In this document: one piece after another, positions 1 through 8,364 of the stretch
How positions within the stretch are numbered: the stretch's first letter is position 1
Layout: the number at the start of each line of letters is the position of its first letter
Source of the DNA: Bacteroidales bacterium
GTDB lineage: Bacteria > Bacteroidota > Bacteroidia > Bacteroidales > UBA6680
Length of the DNA stretch: 64,000 nt
Reading direction: 5' to 3'
NCBI GenBank assembly: GCA_025210735.1
Contig: JAOARD010000052.1
Coordinates: 62,001 to 126,000, forward strand
Made by a program: the position numbers and the translations under genes
The notes under the pieces: model-generated
What the model was told of the DNA's origin: nothing
What the model saw: the letters and a program-made list of their open reading frames with translations, nothing else
The model's database searches: none

Positions 1-1296
1 ATTACAACACAACGAGTTAAAAATGCTCTTAAAAAAGCATTTAAATGGTACAACATTATACCTGCCTGTACATTAAGATTATTCTCAAAGAAAGTAAAAA
101 ATGCAATCCTAGAACAGGTAAATGAGCACTCAAATATTATCAACCTATTATCATTTATGGGTAGCTCCTATAAGGATAACTTCCTTCTTATTGAACACTT
201 TCTTAAAACTAAAGATTCTCTTGTTGAGAATAACAAACTTAAGCTGAATAATACATCATACGATAAACTTGTTATATGTCCGCTAATAATGGACTTTGGT
301 ATGAAAAATCAGAATATGGACAACATATTTTACAATATACCAACACGTAAACCTGTGCATGATCAGATAGTAGACCTTCTTAACTCTATAAACTACTACT
401 ATACTCACGAATACAGATATGATGAGAGCGACAATAAATACAGAATTCATAAAAGCAATACAAATAAAAAAGAAAGATTGCTTGAGATATATCCATTCAT
501 GGGAATGAATACACAGAATTACTCTATCAGAGCAATTGAGAAAATACTGGACAGATATTTTGAAGGATTTGAGAATGATACTCCTGAAGAGAGATATAAA
601 AAACTACAGAATAAAATGGGTGATTTTGCTAACAGCAGTCTGGAAAGAGAACTGAACCCAGATTACGACTTCAGATATCTGTTTGCCGGTATAAAGGTAT
701 ACCCTCCTCTTGGATTCTCTCCATGGCCAAAAGACAAAATTGATGAACTTGAAAAAGTAAAACTACTTTACAAAATTTGTTCAGAACGTAGAATACCAAT
801 AATAACGCACTGTAGCGATGGAGGATTCAAAACTGTAAAAAGAGCTCAGGATTTCTCCAACCCGGGAAACGAATGGAAAGAGGTATTAGAGAACTATCCT
901 GATCTGATAGTTAACTATGCACATCTGGGAAATCAGGACAAGAGTAATGAATGGGAAAATCAGATAATTGATTATGCTACTGATAACAGTAAAAAGATAT
1001 ATACAGATATATCATGCATGGCAAAAGATGACGATTACTATAAAAAAGTGAGTAATATTATCGAGAAACACCCCGATATGGAAGATAAAATACTATTCGG
1101 AACTGATTTTGTTATAAACCTAATATGGTCAGAATCATACAACGAATATCTTAAAGCTCTTAGCCAAACAAATCATCTAAGCGATAATCAGAAACAGAAA
1201 TTATGTAGCCATAATGCCGAAAAGTTCCTGTACGGAGGAGTTATTGATTACGGCAACATAGAGAAAAAAGAAGAGGTAGTTACTGAAACTGTATAG
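1..1296 (+). CDS. Amidohydrolase-family protein (5' end outside window)
   Basis: The frame is open from base 1, so the true start lies upstream; the first in-frame ATG (157) is probably internal. The protein resembles amidohydrolase_2-type TIM-barrel hydrolases. It has a THCSDGG segment, an NYAHLGNQ segment near the predicted metal site and a FGTDF motif near the C-terminus, where the family carries its catalytic Asp. The substrate cannot be told from sequence. No signal peptide is visible in the part present. It is followed by a strong hairpin and then by an unrelated ArsR operon, so it is probably the last gene of its transcript. Confidence 0.75.
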   Translation: MTTQRVKNALKKAFKWYNIIPACTLRLFSKKVKNAILEQVNEHSNIINLLSFMGSSYKDNFLLIEHFLKTKDSLVENNKLKLNNTSYDKLVICPLIMDFGMKNQNMDNIFYNIPTRKPVHDQIVDLLNSINYYYTHEYRYDESDNKYRIHKSNTNKKERLLEIYPFMGMNTQNYSIRAIEKILDRYFEGFENDTPEERYKKLQNKMGDFANSSLERELNPDYDFRYLFAGIKVYPPLGFSPWPKDKIDELEKVKLLYKICSERRIPIITHCSDGGFKTVKRAQDFSNPGNEWKEVLENYPDLIVNYAHLGNQDKSNEWENQIIDYATDNSKKIYTDISCMAKDDDYYKKVSNIIEKHPDMEDKILFGTDFVINLIWSESYNEYLKALSQTNHLSDNQKQKLCSHNAEKFLYGGVIDYGNIEKKEEVVTETV

Positions 1297-1310
1297 TAAT
1301 AAAAAATAAT

Positions 1311-1350
1311 CCGGGTTACACATTATAAGATTCTGTAATGAGTAACCCGG
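1311..1350 (+). terminator. Hairpin terminator after amidohydrolase
   Basis: A 9-bp perfect stem CCGGGTTAC/GTAACCCGG (1311-1319 and 1342-1350) with a 22-nt loop lies 14 bp after the stop codon. A long T run does not follow, so it may be a weak or 3'-protecting terminator. Confidence 0.6.
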
Positions 1351-1456
1351 TTAAACAAAATATACAGAACAATCAATACAGCAATCAATTCTGGACACAA
1401 ATCCAAATTCAGAGCATTTTTTTACCATTTTTTATCTACTCTAAAGAAAAATCAAC

Positions 1457-1482
1457 TATCTTTGTTCGGCATTAAACGAACA
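1457..1482 (+). promoter_or_regulatory. arsR promoter with ArsR operator 1
   Basis: The palindrome TGTTCG-N8-CGAACA occupies 1463-1482, five bases before the arsR start codon. It overlaps a Bacteroidota -7 box TATCTTTG at 1457-1464. Binding of a repressor here would block promoter access, consistent with autoregulation. The same 20-bp site occurs at 1802 and 2121. Confidence 0.8.
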
Positions 1483-1487
1483 TACAG

Positions 1488-1784
1488 ATGAGTAAAGAGG
1501 TTCTTACAGAGAAACAGAAGAGAGCTGCCAGATATGCAAAAGCTATGGGGCACCCAATACGTATGTATGTATTGGAGCTGCTATCTAAACAGAGCTGTTG
1601 CTATAGTGGCGATCTTACCGCAGAACTTCCGATTGTAAAATCGACTCTCTCTGGCCATCTTAAAGAGTTAAAAGATGCAGGACTTATTCAGGGACAGATT
1701 GAAGGTCCTAAGATTAAATATTGTATAAATAAAGAAAACTGGAAAGAGGCTCAACAACTTTTTAAACAGTTTCTGGATATATAA
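1488..1784 (+). CDS. ArsR-family metalloregulator
   Basis: A 98-residue winged-helix repressor. The N-terminal half has the ArsR hallmark of a helix followed by a Cys-containing segment (QSCCYSGDL, about residues 36-44), where canonical ArsR proteins carry ELCVCDL. The recognition helix region reads KSTLSGHLKELKDAGL. The paired cysteines suggest thiol coordination of a soft metal or metalloid such as As(III) or Sb(III); the inducer is inferred only. Operators precede this gene and the next two, so it probably represses itself and the permease cluster. The ATG at 1488 is five bases after the operator. Confidence 0.9.
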   Translation: MSKEVLTEKQKRAARYAKAMGHPIRMYVLELLSKQSCCYSGDLTAELPIVKSTLSGHLKELKDAGLIQGQIEGPKIKYCINKENWKEAQQLFKQFLDI

Positions 1785-1801
1785 AAATTTTTTACAGTTA
1801 T

Positions 1802-1821
1802 TGTTCGTTGTTTCACGAACA
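1802..1821 (+). promoter_or_regulatory. ArsR operator 2
   Basis: TGTTCG-N8-CGAACA lies between arsR and the thioredoxin-fold gene. It is followed by an extra half-site (ACGAACA, to about 1828). Operator half-sites are identical to those at 1463 and 2121, while the 8-bp centre differs. Confidence 0.8.
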
Positions 1822-1851
1822 ACGAACATATTAAGGAATAATAAAAAAAAT

Positions 1852-2085
1852 ATGGAGATAAAAGTATTAGGAACAGGATGCTCTAAATGTAAGACATTAG
1901 AAAGAGTTGTTAATGAGATTGTAGAGAACACAAGCATAAATGCCACAGTAACAAAAGAGGAAGATATAGTTAAAATAATGGAGTATGGCGTAATGGCAAC
2001 CCCTGCAATGGTTGTAGATAATCAGGTAGTAGCAAAAGGAAGAGTACCTTCAGCAAAAGAGATTACAAAACTATTAACAGAATAG
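1852..2085 (+). CDS. Small thioredoxin-fold redox-active disulfide protein
   Basis: A 77-residue protein beginning MEIKVLGTGCSKCKTL. The CSKC motif at residues 10-13 is the CxxC of the glutaredoxin-like 'redox-active disulfide protein 2' family; VMATPAMVV is the cis-Pro loop of the thioredoxin fold. I chose the ATG at 1852 rather than 1801 because the protein is then full length for the family and the upstream ATG lies inside the operator. Such proteins commonly sit beside DUF318 permeases in metal(loid) operons, where they may deliver reducing equivalents or bind the metal. That role is inferred. Confidence 0.85.
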   Translation: MEIKVLGTGCSKCKTLERVVNEIVENTSINATVTKEEDIVKIMEYGVMATPAMVVDNQVVAKGRVPSAKEITKLLTE

Positions 2086-2120
2086 CAGTACAACATATTT
2101 CTAAAAAAATTTACAATACA

Positions 2121-2140
2121 TGTTCGGCAAATAACGAACA
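2121..2140 (+). promoter_or_regulatory. ArsR operator 3
   Basis: TGTTCG-N8-CGAACA lies 20 bp before the permease ATG, with the same half-sites and spacing as operators 1 and 2. The centre (GCAAATAA) is close to that of operator 1 (GCATTAAA). Confidence 0.8.
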
Positions 2141-2160
2141 ATATAAAAAATTCAATCAAT

Positions 2161-3282
2161 ATGTTTAACATCTTAACAAAAAACAGAAGCAAAGCCACAG
2201 CAGTTGCTTATACTCTGGAAAACACCGATACAACAAACGAGGTTAAAAAAAGCAGAGTGCGATTAATAGTATCAATATCGGTTATATTACCTCTTCTGGT
2301 AGCACTTTATCACTACCTGCCTGGGCTTGTTGATTCATTCACCTACAATTTACTATCACTTAGTCCAGAATCGCATCTGGGAGAGGCTGTAAACTTCTTC
2401 TTCTACGATACAATAAAGATCCTTATTCTGTTATTCCTTATCAGTAGTTTAATGGGAGTAATTAACGCCTATTTTCCTGTAGACAGATTACGAGTATATC
2501 TTACAACAAAAAAACTATACGGGCTGGAATACTTCTTTGCATCGTTCTTTGGTGCAGTAACACCGTTCTGTTCATGTTCATCTATTCCACTATTCATTGG
2601 TTTTGTAAAAGGAGGAATACCCCTTGGTGTAACATTCTCGTTTCTTATAACCTCGCCACTGGTTAACGAGGTTGCCGTAGCAATGTTTTTAGGACTATTC
2701 GGATTAAAAGCAACTATAACATATGCCGGAACAGGAATACTAATGGGTATGCTCGGAGGATTCCTTCTAGGTAAACTAAAACTGGACAAATATCTCAGCG
2801 ATTGGGTAAAACAGATACAAAAAGACTCTATACAGGAGAATGAAGAGTGGAAAGGCGAAAAAACACCATTTATTGACCGTCTGCCAACAATTATAAAAGA
2901 CGGATGGAGCATTGTAAGAAAAGTTGTTCTGTACGTAATAATAGGTATAACCATTGGAGCAGTTATACATGGATATATACCTGAAAACTTCTTTGCAGAA
3001 TTTCTGGCAGCAGATAAATGGTACGCTGTGCCACTGGCAGTAATACTTGCTGTACCAATGTATGCCAATGCAGCAGGAATTGTACCGGTTATTCAGGTAT
3101 TTGTTGCCAAAGGAGTACCACTTGGTACAGCCATAGCATTTATGATGGCGGTTGTTGGTCTGTCGTTACCGGAAGCAACGCTGCTAAAAAAGGTTATGAA
3201 ATGGAAACTTATAGGAATATTCTTTGGTACCATAAGCTTATTCATAATAGTTCTGGGATATCTGTTCAACTTAATACTGTAA
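2161..3282 (+). CDS. DUF318/ArsP-type permease
   Basis: A 373-residue inner-membrane protein with about eight hydrophobic helices in two halves. The first half has the family signature TPFCSCSSIPLF (about residues 137-148), with Cys residues in the membrane, followed by GxPLGVTFSFLITSPLVNE. The second half repeats it weakly as VPVIQVFVAKGVPLG. Family members export organoarsenicals or heavy metals. The neighbouring ArsR regulator supports metal(loid) efflux; the exact substrate is unknown. The long loop around residues 215-245 is charged and probably cytoplasmic. Confidence 0.85.
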   Translation: MFNILTKNRSKATAVAYTLENTDTTNEVKKSRVRLIVSISVILPLLVALYHYLPGLVDSFTYNLLSLSPESHLGEAVNFFFYDTIKILILLFLISSLMGVINAYFPVDRLRVYLTTKKLYGLEYFFASFFGAVTPFCSCSSIPLFIGFVKGGIPLGVTFSFLITSPLVNEVAVAMFLGLFGLKATITYAGTGILMGMLGGFLLGKLKLDKYLSDWVKQIQKDSIQENEEWKGEKTPFIDRLPTIIKDGWSIVRKVVLYVIIGITIGAVIHGYIPENFFAEFLAADKWYAVPLAVILAVPMYANAAGIVPVIQVFVAKGVPLGTAIAFMMAVVGLSLPEATLLKKVMKWKLIGIFFGTISLFIIVLGYLFNLIL

Positions 3283-3291
3283 CAGAAAGAT

Positions 3292-4341
3292 ATGATCAGA
3301 AGATACATATTACCTATTCTGTTGATTATATCAATGCAAACATTTGCTAAATCAACAGATAGTACAACATTTAAACCTTCAGGCTCACCAATTATTCATG
3401 TTTTTGGTACCGTTTTGTACGATACAGATAATAATGGTTACGATTTTTACTCCGGACGTGCACACCTTGGTTATCAGTATCAGTTCTCTCCTAAATGGAG
3501 TGCAAAAGCAGTTATCGACAGAGGACGTGCTACCTCTGTTGGCAATATTACAGTAACCGACACCTCAGGGAATCGGTTACATGTAATAAATCAATCAAAA
3601 GAGGGAGCATACTACACTATGTACCTGAAATTTGCCACTTTGCAATACAGGGTAAACAATAAACTCACACTTCAGGCAGGATTAATACTACAGAACCACT
3701 ACATTACTCAGGAGAGGTTCTGGGGATTACGTTATGTGGCACAAACATTTCAGGATATGCACTGGAATATACCCAGTACCGATCTGGGGTTTATAGCTTA
3801 CTACAAAATAAACTCATCCATATCGTTTGATGCTGCTATAACCAATGGCGAGGGATCACGCATAAAACAGGATGATTCGGGAAATCTGAAATTTGCAGGA
3901 GGTGTAAACATCAATCCTCTCTCCAATATTCATACACGTATATACTATCACAACAAACAATCAGTGTTGGCACAAAATGAGCAGATGATATCTCTTTTTG
4001 CCGGATACAAACCAGGAAAAAGATTCAGGATTGGATGCGAATACAACTACGTAGATAATCTTAACAACAGCAATCTGAAGAGTTATGGTTTATCGATATT
4101 TACAGCTTACAAAACAGGTAAAAGAACCGAACTATTTGCCCGTTACGATAAACTACAAACAAGAAAGTCAGGAGAACATGTGCCTGAAATAAACGGCGAA
4201 GGATCAGTTATTATAGGAGGTATATCATACACCCCTGTTAAAGGAATAAATGTATCAATTAACTATCAGGGATGGATATCGGATAATAAAAGCGCAGATT
4301 CAGAGAACAACATACTCCTTAGCATGGAGTATAAATTTTAA
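3292..4341 (+). CDS. Outer-membrane beta-barrel protein
   Basis: A 349-residue protein with a cleavable signal peptide (MIRRYILPILLIISMQTFAK). It has alternating aromatic/polar strands typical of a 12-16-stranded barrel and a terminal aromatic strand (LLSMEYKF). It starts 10 bp after the permease, so it is co-transcribed with the ArsR operon. It may provide an outer-membrane exit for whatever the permease exports, but I do not recognise a specific porin family. Confidence 0.7.
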   Translation: MIRRYILPILLIISMQTFAKSTDSTTFKPSGSPIIHVFGTVLYDTDNNGYDFYSGRAHLGYQYQFSPKWSAKAVIDRGRATSVGNITVTDTSGNRLHVINQSKEGAYYTMYLKFATLQYRVNNKLTLQAGLILQNHYITQERFWGLRYVAQTFQDMHWNIPSTDLGFIAYYKINSSISFDAAITNGEGSRIKQDDSGNLKFAGGVNINPLSNIHTRIYYHNKQSVLAQNEQMISLFAGYKPGKRFRIGCEYNYVDNLNNSNLKSYGLSIFTAYKTGKRTELFARYDKLQTRKSGEHVPEINGEGSVIIGGISYTPVKGINVSINYQGWISDNKSADSENNILLSMEYKF

Positions 4342-4351
4342 AATCATTAAT

Positions 4352-4720
4352 ATGAATACAAACAGAGAAGAGTGCGCATGCAGTGCAGGCAATAAAATAG
4401 TAATTGCATGCTCCGGTGCATCAGATGTTGGATTAATATCAGATATGGTTGCACGTGGATTACAGATTGCAGGAAAAAGAAAGATGAACTGCCTGGCGAT
4501 ATTAGGTGCAGCAATCCAGAAGTCTGTAGAGAATATAAAAACAAAAGAGCTACTTATTATTGATGGCTGTCCGGTTGCATGCGGAAAGAGAATTGCAGAA
4601 CAAAACAGCATATCAGACTACAAACATATAATTGTTACCGAACATAACCTCAAAAAAGGAGACTCTCCGGCAAACGATAAAAATGTAAACACCATTCTGT
4701 CAATTGCATCAGATTACTAA
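4352..4720 (+). CDS. DGC-domain putative zinc-binding protein
   Basis: A 122-residue protein. The N-terminus has cysteines (EECACSAGNK), then IACSGASDVG, and later the IDGCPVACGKRI motif that gives the 'DGC' family its name. Conserved Cys residues are thought to bind zinc. It sits last in the ArsR operon, 10 bp after the barrel gene. Members are often found beside ArsR/permease/thioredoxin clusters, so a metal-sensing or metal-handling role is likely but unproven. The start at 4352 is preferred over 4250, which would run through the barrel gene. Confidence 0.8.
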   Translation: MNTNREECACSAGNKIVIACSGASDVGLISDMVARGLQIAGKRKMNCLAILGAAIQKSVENIKTKELLIIDGCPVACGKRIAEQNSISDYKHIIVTEHNLKKGDSPANDKNVNTILSIASDY

Positions 4721-4721
4721 A

Positions 4722-4764
4722 ATTGTGCAGCTCCGGGAATAACTCTATCACGGAGCTGCACAAT
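4722..4764 (+). terminator. Strong hairpin after ArsR operon
   Basis: A 14-bp perfect inverted repeat (ATTGTGCAGCTCCG and its complement, arms 4722-4735 and 4751-4764) with a 15-nt loop lies one base after the stop codon. No clean T run follows. It is probably a terminator or 3'-end stabiliser. Confidence 0.65.
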
Positions 4765-5388
4765 ATTTTACCCTCCTGCACCACTAAAAATACTCCTGCA
4801 CGAGTAAACAACACTACTGCACCACATTATAAGCTCCGGCATGACACAAAAGTACTCCAGCTCAGGGGCAGATTACTCCGGCATGTGAAAAAACAGGTCA
4901 TGCATAAGCTTTTATACACCAATCACAATACAAATATACTCATGCACAAGTTTCTACGCTCCAATTACAACATAAACACACTCATGCGCAGACTTTTACA
5001 CATCAATCGCAGTATAAATACACTCATGCACAAGAAAAAATGCTCTGGCGCTCCTAAAAACGGGGCATTCACAAAATTTCAATCTACAGTTATAACAATT
5101 ACAGATCATTTGTAACTAAAAAAAATATGCTCATAAATATTCTGCATCAGGAAACACTACCACACAATAAACCTCTGGTCAACACAACACTTGCAAACAA
5201 TCAAATGTGCTTACAGATATAAATTACAGTAAAAAGGTACCGATAATTACATATGCAGTAAATTTGGGCTTATATTTACACAATAAATAAAACTTAGAAA
5301 TGAGTTAAAACTTAGTTTATAATACAACCAATTTATTGTATGCAAACTACTAACTCTTTACCTGACAAGTAAAAAATCAGATAACTAT
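4765..5388. other. Gene-poor intergenic stretch
   Basis: No convincing gene is present. The only long open frame (4723-5115) runs through a hairpin and a 42-nt tandem repeat and has no family-like features. The sequence is rich in CTCC/TGCAC words similar to the preceding hairpin. A promoter for the methyltransferase gene probably lies near 5250-5380, but I cannot point to a clear -7 box. Confidence 0.5.
4897..5034 (+). repeat. 42-nt degenerate tandem repeat (3.3 units)
   Basis: Units start at 4897, 4939, 4981 and 5023, each beginning (C/G)TCATGC(A/G)(T/C)A and about 65-75 percent alike. The fourth unit is truncated after about 12 nt. The period is a multiple of three, so one frame stays open, but the differences are mostly amino-acid-changing and no selection for protein is evident. 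Confidence 0.7.
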
Positions 5389-6363
5389 ATGCACAAAAGC
5401 AACTATATATACCATTTTAACTATAACGATAACGAGAGTGACCTATGCAAATTAGAGTCGCGACATATATTTAGTACCGAGGAGCAGAATAAAATGCTAT
5501 TCTCTGATAAAAAGGTGGAGCCATCGAGCAGTGCTTTTATAAAGAAGAGAATAGACGTTATGCTATCGTCTGACCACTATCCTACCCTAATATCTGATAT
5601 AAAAAAACTGGATATACATGCAGAGGGGTTTAAGGTTGAGTACCTGGTACTACATGGTGATACAACAAAGTATAACGACAGATTAAAAAAACTAAAGGAC
5701 ATAGGATATAGCATAGAGGGCGATCCGGACTACTATAATCCTACAATTACCTATGCACTATGCTTTAACAAAGGTATCTGGTATTTTGGCATAATGAATA
5801 AAGATAACTTTGATTGGCACAAACACAAGCAGAAGCCATGCTCATATAGCAACTCTATAAATGTTAGTATAGCCAAAGCTCTTATAAACATTGCAGCAGA
5901 GGCCGATAAAGACAAAAAACTGATAGATGCATGTTGCGGTGTTGGAACAGTAATGCTTGAGGCATGTTTCTCTGGTAATAATATTGAGGGTTGCGATATT
6001 AACGAGAAGATATACAAACAGGCACAGGAGAACCTCTCCCACTTCAACTACACAGCAAACGTATACCACTCCGATATTAAAGACATTAACAAAAGATACG
6101 ACGCAGCAATTATCGATCTGCCGTACAACCTTTTCTGCTACGCCGATGATGATATAATTCTGCACATAATGAAATCTACAGCAGAGATAACTGACAGACT
6201 TGTAATTGTATCTACATCAGACATAACAGAACTATTAAGTAGCGCCGGATTGGCAGTATCTGACTACTGCAACATAAAAAAAGGACGAAAAGCAAACCTC
6301 TCAAGAAGAATATGGGTCTGCGAAAAAAATCAACCTCTGTTTAGACCAAATTCAAGAATATAA
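5389..6363 (+). CDS. TRM11/TrmG10-like SAM-dependent RNA methyltransferase
   Basis: A 324-residue Rossmann-fold methyltransferase. The SAM-binding motif I is LIDACCGVGTVMLEA (about residues 182-196), followed by an acidic GCDIN strand. The catalytic-loop motif reads IDLPYN, matching the (D/N)PP(Y/F) of N2-guanine methyltransferases. The N-terminal ~150 residues would correspond to the substrate-recognition part of Trm11-like enzymes. The likely substrate is tRNA guanosine, by homology only. The last five or six codons and the stop lie inside the hairpin-chain repeat that begins near 6344, so the native C-terminus has been replaced by repeat sequence. Confidence 0.7.
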   Translation: MHKSNYIYHFNYNDNESDLCKLESRHIFSTEEQNKMLFSDKKVEPSSSAFIKKRIDVMLSSDHYPTLISDIKKLDIHAEGFKVEYLVLHGDTTKYNDRLKKLKDIGYSIEGDPDYYNPTITYALCFNKGIWYFGIMNKDNFDWHKHKQKPCSYSNSINVSIAKALINIAAEADKDKKLIDACCGVGTVMLEACFSGNNIEGCDINEKIYKQAQENLSHFNYTANVYHSDIKDINKRYDAAIIDLPYNLFCYADDDIILHIMKSTAEITDRLVIVSTSDITELLSSAGLAVSDYCNIKKGRKANLSRRIWVCEKNQPLFRPNSRI

Positions 6364-6742
6364 TCGAGTAACGTTCAGGCTGAAAGCCTAGTTTAATATA
6401 TATAGCCCTATGCAACGCGTAGGGCAATTAATAGAATAGTAAAATCGCACTGAAAGTGCAGGTTAAAAAGTTCAGCGACAAAAACAAACCTGACCTAATT
6501 CAAGAATTTGGTCTAACGAATATCAAATTAAACAATACGTGACACACATTTCGCCTAAACAGAATATTAAAACGAAGTTACTCTCCTCCTTGGAGGAGAT
6601 ACAGAGGTGGGTAAATATATAATCGAAACATTCCATTTACACAAAACGATACTCGCAGTGTCCTCACTACTAGCTAGATCTAACAGATCTTTTAATAAAC
6701 GACATACAGACAATTGTAGCCTCTGGCTACAACAGCCGGAAA
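6344..6742 (+). repeat. Hairpin-chain repeat, copy A (complete)
   Basis: A roughly 400-nt element made of consecutive small hairpins. H1: AGGCT/AGCCT at 6377-6389. H2: GCCCTATGC/GCGTAGGGC at 6405-6425, loop AAC. H3: GCACT/AGTGC at 6447-6459. H4: 10-bp stem with one mismatch at 6492-6513. H5: TCTCCTCC/GGAGGAGA at 6582-6599. H6 at 6654-6670, partly decayed. H7: AGATC/GATCT at 6676-6690. H8: TTGTAGCC/GGCTACAA at 6714-6732. Related copies occur at 8251, 35165, 35580 and 36091. No supported gene lies inside. From 6743 to 6978 nothing else is visible apart from the upstream region of the next gene. Confidence 0.85.
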
Positions 6743-6978
6743 ATCAAACAACAAACAAAGATCAACAACCCCAAATCTCCATTTACCATTAACAATTACT
6801 CAATCCTCAGAGATTGGTAATATTCAACAAATTATAATACAACTCGTATCTAAGGCTTAAATAAGCAATAATTAACAGCAATACTGTAAATAGTTAAGGG
6901 CTGTATATATCGGTATACTTTATTATGCAGAACAATTCCGTTTATATATATTTACATCACTCTATAATAAAACACAAA

Positions 6979-7461
6979 ATGAAAAAACAAATCCAGATGA
7001 TAAAAACACGTTTTTTACTACTTGCATGCTTAATAATTATTGGCTGTTCAGATAACATTGGCGAAGTTGCTTTCACAGATAGAGACTATAACATTGTTAA
7101 CTATCACGAGAATTCCGGACTGGTATGTATATACAGACCAAACCATGAGAAGTACGAAATTATATACGAGAATATTGATGGAAAACAGTGTAGATCGATA
7201 GTTGTTAATGACATTAAAATAACACCAAAATCAAACCAGATATTCTTAATACTTGGTAATGGTAAATCATTTCTTTTAGACAAATTTAAGTTGAATAAGA
7301 AAGATATCTCTGCAATTAATAAATTTGCAAATGAGGTGAATTCAAAGTCAATATATGAAAGAAACAAACACTTTACAGAGCCTCTGAAAAAGGTATTTGG
7401 TAATCAGTTTCAGGTTGAGATAAACAAGCTAATAAAGAAACATTATCATACAGATAATTAG
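6979..7461 (+). CDS. Small lipoprotein of unknown function
   Basis: A 160-residue protein with a type II signal peptide (TRFLLLACLIIIGCSDN, lipobox ending IIGC), so it is predicted to be lipid-anchored. I chose the ATG at 6979 (MKKQIQMIKTR) because it puts the basic n-region next to the hydrophobic core; 6925 would add an unlikely leader. The mature part is mixed and basic with no family I recognise. It directly abuts the next gene (its stop codon TAG is followed at once by ATG), so the two are co-translated. The pair is flanked by hairpin-chain repeats A and B. Confidence 0.7.
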   Translation: MKKQIQMIKTRFLLLACLIIIGCSDNIGEVAFTDRDYNIVNYHENSGLVCIYRPNHEKYEIIYENIDGKQCRSIVVNDIKITPKSNQIFLILGNGKSFLLDKFKLNKKDISAINKFANEVNSKSIYERNKHFTEPLKKVFGNQFQVEINKLIKKHYHTDN

Positions 7462-8250
7462 ATGACAAGATCAGAACGTGTGGCTATTTGTAAAAACTGC
7501 AAAAAAAGGACATTTAGCCCCAAACACGGAGCAATATGTGGATTAACTAATTCTATTGCAGATTTTGAAAGCCATTGCAGTAATTTTGTACTAGACGAGA
7601 ATATATATCTTGATGAACTAAAGAAAAAAGAGCAGGAGCTCTATCACCCTAAGAATTTCAGAAAAAAGGACAGATATATGGGTTCAAGGTTTCTGGATAA
7701 AAGGTTGGTTAATTTTAATCCGGATAAAAAAGAGATAGTTATAGAGAAGAACAGAACACATATTTTTACATTTTATGGAGTTACAACTACTGCAAGTACC
7801 ATTATATACATATATACAGAGAATTATGATTTTATAGAAATGCTAAAGAATCCGGTTAACCTCATAATCTGGTTATCTATGTTAATATACCCACTGATAA
7901 AATATATTCTGCCATATCCCAAATACACACTTAATAGCACTGGTATAATATCAAGCAAAAAAGAGACTATTAAATGGGATGATATAAGCGCTATAACTCT
8001 TACAGATATTGATGATGATCGGGACGATGACAGAAGTTCATTCTACATCAAAAGATACTTTCTTAGACTAAAAAATGGCGATGTAAAGAAGTTAAATCTT
8101 AACAACTATACCATATCTGACGAGTCATACGGCATAAGTGTATCTGATATAAAAAAACTCTCAAAAGACAAACAGGATATTATTGAATCTGTTATAGCAT
8201 CATACTACGGCAGATTCAGGATAAATAACTATGAATCTACAAAAAATTAG
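7462..8250 (+). CDS. Membrane protein with N-terminal zinc ribbon
   Basis: A 262-residue protein. The N-terminus has CKNCKKRTF, then CGLTN and HCSNF, a plausible four-Cys zinc site. Two hydrophobic segments follow (around residues 103-115 and 129-150, the latter ILPYP-flanked), then a PH-like or bPH-like C-terminal region containing an acidic DIDDDRDDDR stretch. This architecture is common in Bacteroidota but has no assigned function. The gene is translationally linked to the upstream lipoprotein. Its stop codon touches the start of hairpin-chain repeat B. Confidence 0.65.
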   Translation: MTRSERVAICKNCKKRTFSPKHGAICGLTNSIADFESHCSNFVLDENIYLDELKKKEQELYHPKNFRKKDRYMGSRFLDKRLVNFNPDKKEIVIEKNRTHIFTFYGVTTTASTIIYIYTENYDFIEMLKNPVNLIIWLSMLIYPLIKYILPYPKYTLNSTGIISSKKETIKWDDISAITLTDIDDDRDDDRSSFYIKRYFLRLKNGDVKKLNLNNYTISDESYGISVSDIKKLSKDKQDIIESVIASYYGRFRINNYESTKN

Positions 8251-8364
8251 ATCAAATTCAAGAATATAATCAAGTAATGTTCAGGCTGAAAGCCTGGTTT
8301 AATATAGCCCTATGCAACGCGTAGGGCTATTAATAGAATAGTAAAATCGCACTGAAAGTGCAGG
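8251..8364 (+). repeat. Hairpin-chain repeat, copy B (left half, split by prophage)
   Basis: It matches copy A from its first base (ATCAAATTCAAGAATATAAT) through hairpins H1, H2 and H3 and stops at AGTGCAGG, exactly where the prophage begins. The continuation of copy A resumes at 35165, on the other side of the prophage. B plus C therefore reconstruct one complete element. Confidence 0.85.
8360..8364 (+). repeat. Left target-site duplication (GCAGG)
   Basis: The 5-bp GCAGG immediately before the prophage left end is repeated at 35165-35169. Five base pairs is the duplication length of phage Mu transposition. Confidence 0.75.

Noticed and set aside
2469-3068. Leftward 199-codon frame within the permease gene
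   Set aside because: It is the antisense shadow of a clear permease gene.
4723-5115. 130-codon open frame over the 42-nt repeats
   Set aside because: It starts inside a terminator-like hairpin, has no RBS or family likeness, and its repeat differences are mostly amino-acid-changing.
6607-6792. Open frame inside hairpin-chain repeat A
   Set aside because: It crosses hairpins H6-H8, and the same sequence in copy C is not kept open in the same way.
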